From Ruminococcus sp. CAG:382 (lineage in GTDB: Bacteria > Bacillota > Clostridia > Oscillospirales > CAG-382): DNA of 10,296 nt. This document shows positions 6,152-10,296 of this stretch, piece after piece. Below the pieces are notes generated by a model, which saw only the letters and a list, made by a program, of their open reading frames with translations, made no database searches and had not been told where the DNA came from. The DNA lies in assembly GCA_000433115.1 (NCBI GenBank), contig FR892140.1, positions 1,739 through 12,034 on the forward strand. The letters run 5' to 3'. The position numbers were made by a program, and so were the translations under genes. Positions within the stretch are counted from its first letter, which is position 1. Each line of letters begins with the position of its first letter.

Positions 6152-6856
6152 ATGAAAATTCTCGCTATCGATTCAACAGCTATCGTTGCATCGTCGGCGG
6201 TCTGTGAAATAGAAAACGGAGCTGTCGGACGCTATTGTCTGTTCACGCTGAAAAACGGCATGACGCACAGTGAAAACCTGCTTCCGCTTGTTGACGGCGC
6301 TCTTACTGCCGGAGGCTATGACCTTTCGGCAATAGATCTCATTGCCGTGTCTGCGGGACCCGGCTCTTTCACCGGAGTGCGTATCGGCGTCGCAACGGTG
6401 AAGGGACTTGCGTATTCGGGAGACAAGCCCGTATGCGGAGTTTCGACTCTGGATGCGCTTTACCGCAACATCGCGGGTATGGCGGAAGTGATCTGCCCCG
6501 TCATGGATGCGCGCAGGCATCAGTTTTACAACGCGGTATTCGTGAACGGCGTGAAGGTCACACCCGACCGCTGCGCCGCATTTGAGAATATTTATGCAGA
6601 GCTGAAGGCAATCGGCAAAAAGGTTTTGCTCTGCGGCGACGGCGCGCCTCTTTTCAAATCGCTTTGCCCCGACGACGGCGACATCATATTGCCGCCCGTC
6701 ACCTGCACCGACCAGAACGCGGTCTCCGTCGCTCTCTGCGGCTATGATGCGTTCATAAACGGCAAAGCACTTAAGCAGAACGTACTGCAACCCATATATC
6801 TCCGTGCGTCCCAGGCGGAACGCACACTCAGCGAAAGGAACAATAAGGACAAATGA
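6152..6856 (+). CDS. tsaB: tRNA threonylcarbamoyladenosine biosynthesis protein TsaB
   Basis: TsaB (YeaZ) is a cytoplasmic ASKHA-fold protein that pairs with TsaD, with TsaE, to transfer threonylcarbamoyl to A37 of ANN-decoding tRNAs. The 234-residue length is normal. Diagnostic features are MKILAIDSTA (1-10), HSENLLPLVDGAL (39-51), SAGPGSFTGVRIG (67-79), GVSTLDAL (96-103) and PVMDARRHQFYNAVF (116-130). The C-terminal IYLRASQAER resembles the usual P-x-Y-L-R end of the family. The start is set by GGAAGGAG, with an unusually long 13-base gap that is filled by the inverted repeat TTGAATTTATTCAA (6139-6152). Its stop overlaps the rpiB start (ATGA), so the two should be translated together. The usual partners tsaE, rimI and tsaD are not next to it. 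Confidence 0.93.
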   Translation: MKILAIDSTAIVASSAVCEIENGAVGRYCLFTLKNGMTHSENLLPLVDGALTAGGYDLSAIDLIAVSAGPGSFTGVRIGVATVKGLAYSGDKPVCGVSTLDALYRNIAGMAEVICPVMDARRHQFYNAVFVNGVKVTPDRCAAFENIYAELKAIGKKVLLCGDGAPLFKSLCPDDGDIILPPVTCTDQNAVSVALCGYDAFINGKALKQNVLQPIYLRASQAERTLSERNNKDK

Positions 6857-7284
6857 AAATAGCAATAGGCTGTGACCACGGCGCATTCGAACTCAAAAAC
6901 GCGATCGCCGACCATCTCAGGGCAAAGGGCTTTGAGGTGGATGACAAAGGAACATTTTCGAAGGAGAGCTGCGATTATCCCGTATTCGCAAAAGCGGTGG
7001 CGCATGATGTCGCCGACGGCAAATGCGATTTCGGCGTACTCTGCTGCACCAGCGGCATAGGCATGAGCATTGTCGCAAACAAGGTCAGAAACGCCCGTGC
7101 GGCGCTCGTGCATGAGCCCTCCGGCGCGGAAATGTCACGTCGTCACAACAATGCGAATATTATATGCTTCGGTGCGAAGCTCGTCAGCCCCGAGGATGCT
7201 TGCAGATATGTTGATATCTTCCTCGCCACTCCGTTTGAGGGCGGCAGGCATCAGAGACGTGTCGATATGTTCGAGGAGGAATGA
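6853..7284 (+). CDS. rpiB: Ribose-5-phosphate isomerase B (RpiB/LacAB family)
   Basis: This 143-residue cytoplasmic enzyme should interconvert ribose 5-phosphate and ribulose 5-phosphate in the pentose phosphate pathway. MKIAIGCDHGAFELK contains the Asp8-His9 pair, SCDYP (39-43) is conserved, LCCTSGIGMSIVANKV (63-78) carries the expected catalytic Cys65, and RRHNNANIICFGAKL (96-110) carries the second active-site His98. The active-site loop reads C-T-S-G-I-G rather than the common C-G-T-G-I-G, a small departure that leaves cysteine and glycines intact. Length is normal, slightly short of the ~148 typical. It overlaps tsaB by four bases and ends four bases before the next gene. A LacA/LacB or allose-6-phosphate isomerase role is possible within the family, but no galactose or allose genes are nearby. 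Confidence 0.9.
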   Translation: MKIAIGCDHGAFELKNAIADHLRAKGFEVDDKGTFSKESCDYPVFAKAVAHDVADGKCDFGVLCCTSGIGMSIVANKVRNARAALVHEPSGAEMSRRHNNANIICFGAKLVSPEDACRYVDIFLATPFEGGRHQRRVDMFEEE

Positions 7285-7288
7285 GAAC

Positions 7289-8494
7289 ATGAAATATGTT
7301 ATCCTCGTCGGCGACGGCATGGCTGACCATCCGCTTGCGGAGCTGAACGGCAAGACTCCGCTCATGGCGGCGGACAAGCCGGGTATGGATTACATTGCGG
7401 CACACGGCGTCAACGGTATGTGCGCGACCGTGCCGGACGGTATGGTGCCGGAAAGCGACACCGCGAACCTTGCGATAATGGGCTATGACCCAAAGCTTTA
7501 TTCAAAGGGTCGGTCGCCTCTTGAAGCGATGTCCATCGGTATCGACCTGAAGCCGAATCAGACTGCCGTAAGGGCGAATATCGTCACATTATCCGACAAC
7601 GGCGAAGCCTATGACGACAAAACGATGATCGACCACTCGGCGGGCGAGATATCCACAGAGGATGCGCGCACGCTTATCGAATACTGCGACAGAATGCTCT
7701 GCGGAAACGGTACGAAGCTTTATACCGGAGTGAGCTACCGCCACTGCTTTGTTTACGATGATGCGCCTGATTTCAGGGATTTTGCCCGTCCGCACGATAT
7801 CATCGGCAAAAGAATCGGAGATTTCCTTCCGTTCGGAAAGGGCGAAGTTTACCGTGACCTGATGGAGCGCTCCTTTGACGTACTCAACGAGCATCCGCTC
7901 AATCTCATGCGCGCGGCAAAGGGACTCCGAAAGGCAAATTCTCTCTGGTTCTGGTCACCCGGCAAAAAACCGTCGCTTCCGTCGTTCACCGAGCGTACGG
8001 GGCTTTCCGGCTCGGTCGTCTGCGCGGTTGACCTGATAAAGGGTATCGGCATATGCGCGGGTATGCACGTGCCGTATGTTGAGGGCGCGACAGGTACACT
8101 TGACACGAATTACAGGGGGAAAGCCGATACGGCACTCGAAGAGCTGAAAACGCACGATCTTGTGTATATCCATGTCGAAGCACCCGACGAATGCGGTCAC
8201 CAGGGCAATACCGCAGACAAAATAAAGGCTATCGAAAATATCGACGAATACATACTCCGTCCCGTGATGAAGGAGCTTGAGCGCCGCGGCGAGCATTTCC
8301 GCCTGCTGCTGCTCCCCGACCATCCGACGCCCATCGCGCTCCGTACGCATGTCAGGGAACCGATCCCGTTTGTCATATACGACAGTGAGGATCATCCGCA
8401 GAGCGGCGTTCCGTCATACTTCGACCACAGCGGCGACAACGGCGTTTTCGTCACGGACGGCGATAAGCTGATAGATATGCTTATCCGGAAATAA
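7289..8494 (+). CDS. apgM: Cofactor-independent phosphoglycerate mutase, archaeal type (or homoserine kinase-like paralogue)
   Basis: This 401-residue alkaline-phosphatase-superfamily enzyme should convert 3- to 2-phosphoglycerate through a phosphoserine intermediate, using two metal ions. MKYVILVGDGMAD supplies metal ligand Asp9. The nucleophile is Ser56 in PESDTANLAIMGYDP (54-68), followed by GRSPLEAMSIGI (74-85). Further metal ligands lie in HVEAPDECGHQG (295-306: Asp300, His304) and LLPDHPTP (341-348: Asp344, His345), plus His354. LWFWSPGKKPSLPSF (219-233) is characteristic. The ~400-residue length separates it from the ~510-residue GpmI. Bacterial members of this group have also been proposed as homoserine kinases (TIGR02535); no threonine genes are present to favour that. 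An upstream-extended frame overlaps rpiB, but AGGAGG (7274-7279), nine bases before ATG 7289, decides the start. Confidence 0.87.
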   Translation: MKYVILVGDGMADHPLAELNGKTPLMAADKPGMDYIAAHGVNGMCATVPDGMVPESDTANLAIMGYDPKLYSKGRSPLEAMSIGIDLKPNQTAVRANIVTLSDNGEAYDDKTMIDHSAGEISTEDARTLIEYCDRMLCGNGTKLYTGVSYRHCFVYDDAPDFRDFARPHDIIGKRIGDFLPFGKGEVYRDLMERSFDVLNEHPLNLMRAAKGLRKANSLWFWSPGKKPSLPSFTERTGLSGSVVCAVDLIKGIGICAGMHVPYVEGATGTLDTNYRGKADTALEELKTHDLVYIHVEAPDECGHQGNTADKIKAIENIDEYILRPVMKELERRGEHFRLLLLPDHPTPIALRTHVREPIPFVIYDSEDHPQSGVPSYFDHSGDNGVFVTDGDKLIDMLIRK

Positions 8495-8505
8495 CGGTTA
8501 CATAT

Positions 8506-9507
8506 ATGAAACATTTCAGAACACTTACGGCGGCTTTTCTCTGTGCCGCGATCCTTGCGACGGCATCGGCATGCTCTCCGGCAACGGAGGACACGGATAT
8601 ACTTGACGGAGTGTCGTATGACGTGTCGGATTACGAGGTGAGCGGAGAGGCAAAGCTGACAGTCGCGTTCCCGACTCCGGCGACTGTCCCGGGCGGCATC
8701 ACATTGCCCGAAAGCATTGACAGCTCGCTCCTTGAGACGCTGAACAAACGGCTCAACAATCAGAGCTTCGGCTGCGCGATGTATTATTACGATATCAAAA
8801 CGGGCTTTTCGATATCCTACAACGCGGAGCGTCTTTTCGGCGCGGCAAGTCTCATAAAGGCTCCGTATCTGCTCTATATTCTCGACAGGGTGGACAAGGG
8901 TGAGCTTTCGCTGGATATGGAAATGACGTACCACGCGAAGATACACAAATTCGGCGGCACGGGCAGCATCAAAAATATGCCCGACGGCACGAAGCTCACA
9001 TTGCGTGAGGTCATTGAGCATATCTGCATTGAGAGCGACAACTCGGCGTTCCGCATGCTTCACAATACGACGGACGGGCTTATGAGCCTGATTGAATTCC
9101 ATCAGAACGCAATGCGCGATTTCAAGGCTCCGTTTGTTTCGAATACTTACGGCTCTGTCCTCAATGCGCAGGGCGTCGGTCGTATCTTCACGGAGATATA
9201 TCACCGTGCGGACGACGGCAGCGAGGTTTTCAAATGGTTTGTCGAGCTGCTCAAAGAGGCGAACGCGAACAAATTTGTCAAAGGCGGGCTGCCGACCGAC
9301 GAAAGCGGAGAATGCATCTATGAGGTGGCGCACAAATACGGCGAGGATATCAAGTCGCTGAATGATGCGGCGATCGTGTATTACGGCGACCGTCCGTATG
9401 TTCTCGTCATACTGACGGACTATACGGGTGTGTACTCCCAGTCGTTCATGAACCGTATTTCCACCGATGTGTATAAGATACATCAGGAGCTTACGGGCGA
9501 CAGATGA
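8506..9507 (+). CDS. Lipoprotein serine hydrolase, class A beta-lactamase-like fold
   Basis: The 333-residue product has a basic N-terminus, a hydrophobic stretch and lipobox ASAC with Cys23, so it should be a membrane-anchored extracellular lipoprotein. After a linker (24-75) comes a penicillin-recognising domain: nucleophile motif S115-L-I-K118 in GAASLIKAPYLLY, S177-D-N179 in CIESDNSAFRMLH, and K259-G-G in place of KTG, followed by a strand VLVILTDY (299-306). The order and spacing fit the beta-lactamase2/class A fold. The general-base glutamate of true class A beta-lactamases (Glu166) is not apparent in the omega-loop region (about 205-222), so peptidoglycan DD-peptidase-like or other hydrolase activity is more likely than antibiotic hydrolysis. 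It starts eleven bases after apgM with only a weak ribosome binding site. It could also be an inactive binding protein. Confidence 0.83.
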   Translation: MKHFRTLTAAFLCAAILATASACSPATEDTDILDGVSYDVSDYEVSGEAKLTVAFPTPATVPGGITLPESIDSSLLETLNKRLNNQSFGCAMYYYDIKTGFSISYNAERLFGAASLIKAPYLLYILDRVDKGELSLDMEMTYHAKIHKFGGTGSIKNMPDGTKLTLREVIEHICIESDNSAFRMLHNTTDGLMSLIEFHQNAMRDFKAPFVSNTYGSVLNAQGVGRIFTEIYHRADDGSEVFKWFVELLKEANANKFVKGGLPTDESGECIYEVAHKYGEDIKSLNDAAIVYYGDRPYVLVILTDYTGVYSQSFMNRISTDVYKIHQELTGDR

Positions 9508-9513
9508 AAAAAT

Positions 9514-9557
9514 TCACATTTCGTTCTTTTTCCTATTGACATTTCGTAAAAATGTGA
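9514..9557. repeat. Operator-like repeats around the promoter of the secreted protein gene
   Basis: TCACATTTCGT (9514-9524) and TGACATTTCGT (9537-9547) are direct repeats differing at one base, 23 bases apart. The second overlaps the -35 box. TCACATTT (9514-9521) also has a perfect inverted partner AAATGTGA (9550-9557), which runs up to the -10 box. The arrangement suggests a regulator site covering the promoter. Confidence 0.45.
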
Positions 9558-9563
9558 TATACT
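9536..9563 (+). promoter_or_regulatory. Strong sigma-A-type promoter for the secreted protein gene
   Basis: TTGACA (9536-9541) and TATACT (9558-9563) are separated by 16 bases, with an extended -10 TG at 9555-9556. The -35 is a full consensus match and the -10 matches at five of six positions. The start would be near 9570, giving a leader of about 30 bases. The surrounding AT-rich tract is unlike the coding DNA on either side. Confidence 0.72.
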
Positions 9564-9599
9564 GTGAATAAAATAATACATAAAAAAGGAGTTAATCGC

Positions 9600-10296
9600 A
9601 TGAAAAAAATTGTTGCGCTTGCACTGAGCGTCGTGATGGTTCTCGCATGCTTCTGCGTTTTCGCCGTTGCAGATGATGAAGCTGTCAAGATCCCGGTGTA
9701 TAAGATCAATCCCGAATATTATTATGAAGGCTGTGTGGCTATCTATACTCACGAAAGAGGCGACGTTCTCGGTCAGGAAGCTCAGAACTTTGCATGGTGG
9801 AATGTCCGCGTCTTCGATTACGACGAGGCTACCGGCGGATATAAGTGCACAGAAGCCCTTCCCGGCGACGGAACCGACAAGACAAACACCGCAATCCCCG
9901 AAAACGGCTTTGTTCTCGGCGCCAACGGCGGCAACAACTGGCCGCAGCTTTTCTCGGAAGCAACCGGCAGCGAATGGTATTACAACGAATCCAACAACGA
10001 AGGTATTCCTTATAAGGATTGCCCCAATTACAATACCGAGCATGTCATCGCGGCTCTCGCGCTGATTGCAAACGTCAATGTCGGCGATATTTATTATCTC
10101 GACGGTATTTCTCTTGACAATGCCGATCTCAATACCAATGAAGACGGCGAAACGATCTTCTATTACAGCGATAATTTCGTTTCCAACGCTTTCCTTTCTT
10201 CCGTAAAGCCGGACAAAGCCGTTGTTGAAGAGCCTTCCAAGGAAGAGCCCAAGCCTGTTGAAGACAACAAGAATATTCTTGCGGGCGCTCAGTACA
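9600..10296 (+). CDS. Secreted protein, N-terminal part (cut by window edge)
   Basis: The frame is open from ATG 9600 to the window end (232 codons), with AAAGGAG (9585-9591) eight bases upstream, the best ribosome binding site in the window. Residues 1-24 (MKKIVALALSVVMVLACFCV, then FAVA) form a signal peptide, with cleavage likely after AVA. The mature region is aromatic- and Asn-rich: INPEYYYEGCVAIYTHERG, NFAWWNVRVFDYDEATGGY, IPENGFVLGANGG, then ALIANVNVGDIYYLDG and a serine/asparagine-rich strand. The IPENGFVL-x-x-x-G phrase recalls extracellular proteins I associate with carbohydrate-active clostridial families, but I cannot name a family. An acidic, proline-containing linker (EEPSKEEPKPVEDN) precedes NILAGAQY at the edge, which could open an F5/8-type (discoidin) binding domain. 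A modular, export-directed surface protein is likely. Confidence 0.78.
   Translation, partial: MKKIVALALSVVMVLACFCVFAVADDEAVKIPVYKINPEYYYEGCVAIYTHERGDVLGQEAQNFAWWNVRVFDYDEATGGYKCTEALPGDGTDKTNTAIPENGFVLGANGGNNWPQLFSEATGSEWYYNESNNEGIPYKDCPNYNTEHVIAALALIANVNVGDIYYLDGISLDNADLNTNEDGETIFYYSDNFVSNAFLSSVKPDKAVVEEPSKEEPKPVEDNKNILAGAQY

Noticed and set aside
7070..7288. N-terminal extension of the phosphoglycerate mutase gene into rpiB
   Set aside because: The family N-terminus begins at MKYVILVGDG and AGGAGG sits nine bases before that ATG; the extension is rpiB read in another frame.
8392..9483. 363-residue minus-strand frame, longer than the sense gene
   Set aside because: The sense strand has a lipobox, SxxK and SDN motifs in order; the antisense product shows no domain.
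8506..9507. Antibiotic-resistance beta-lactamase
   Set aside because: No Glu166 equivalent is apparent and KTG is replaced by KGG; a cell-wall-directed or uncharacterised serine hydrolase is the safer call.
9505..9531. Terminator after the serine hydrolase gene
   Set aside because: Short A and T runs could pair (GAAAAA with TTTTTC), but there is no GC stem, so termination is unlikely by this signal alone.
1..10296. CRISPR array, tRNA, rRNA or mobile element
   Set aside because: No regularly spaced repeats, cloverleaf-like segments, transposase or integrase motifs were seen on either strand by reading; a computed scan was not possible.

Overview
The window looks like chromosomal DNA from an anaerobic Bacillota of the class Clostridia, probably an uncultured gut-type lineage. 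The evidence is the gene content: a TIGR04086-like membrane protein, a PRK06851-like ATPase, a clostridial-type 2-keto-3-deoxygluconate kinase, a DUF3737 beta-helix protein, an AI-2E family transporter, and TsaB next to RpiB. Purine-rich Shine-Dalgarno sites and sigma-A-type promoters agree with this. Base composition is moderate in GC, which explains the many long open frames opposite real genes. The assignment is an inference; no rRNA or other phylogenetic marker was tested.

Region 1 (1-1298, minus strand): a P-loop ATPase with a degenerate second half, followed by the start of a small membrane protein that runs off the left edge. Region 2 (1299-1534): a divergent control region. Two promoter candidates on opposite strands share a palindromic -10 box, and the kinase has a roughly 185-nt leader that can fold. 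Region 3 (1535-6042, plus strand): a closely spaced gene row comprising a KDG kinase (kdgK-like), a lipoprotein resembling an alpha/alpha-toroid, a DUF3737 beta-helix protein, a 107-codon remnant of a glycoside hydrolase family 2 enzyme, and an AI-2E family transporter. Kinase plus GH2 remnant suggest a former or reduced hexuronate/glycoside utilisation cluster. Region 4 (6043-9507, plus strand): a promoter with inverted repeats precedes tsaB, rpiB, an apgM-type phosphoglycerate mutase and a lipoprotein serine hydrolase with SxxK and SDN motifs; tsaB and rpiB overlap by 4 bases. Region 5 (9508-end): a strong promoter with repeated operator-like elements drives a secreted protein that runs off the right edge.

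I see no CRISPR array, tRNA, rRNA, integrase or insertion sequence, and no convincing factor-independent terminator. I do not see a coherent new multi-gene system. The most notable item is the GH2 remnant at 4353-4676. It joins the first ~25 residues of a GH2 enzyme in frame to its last ~80 residues, still behind a good ribosome binding site, with the catalytic core gone. Next come the divergent promoter and leader before the kinase, the repeats around the promoter at 9514-9563, and the degenerate P-loop of the ATPase.
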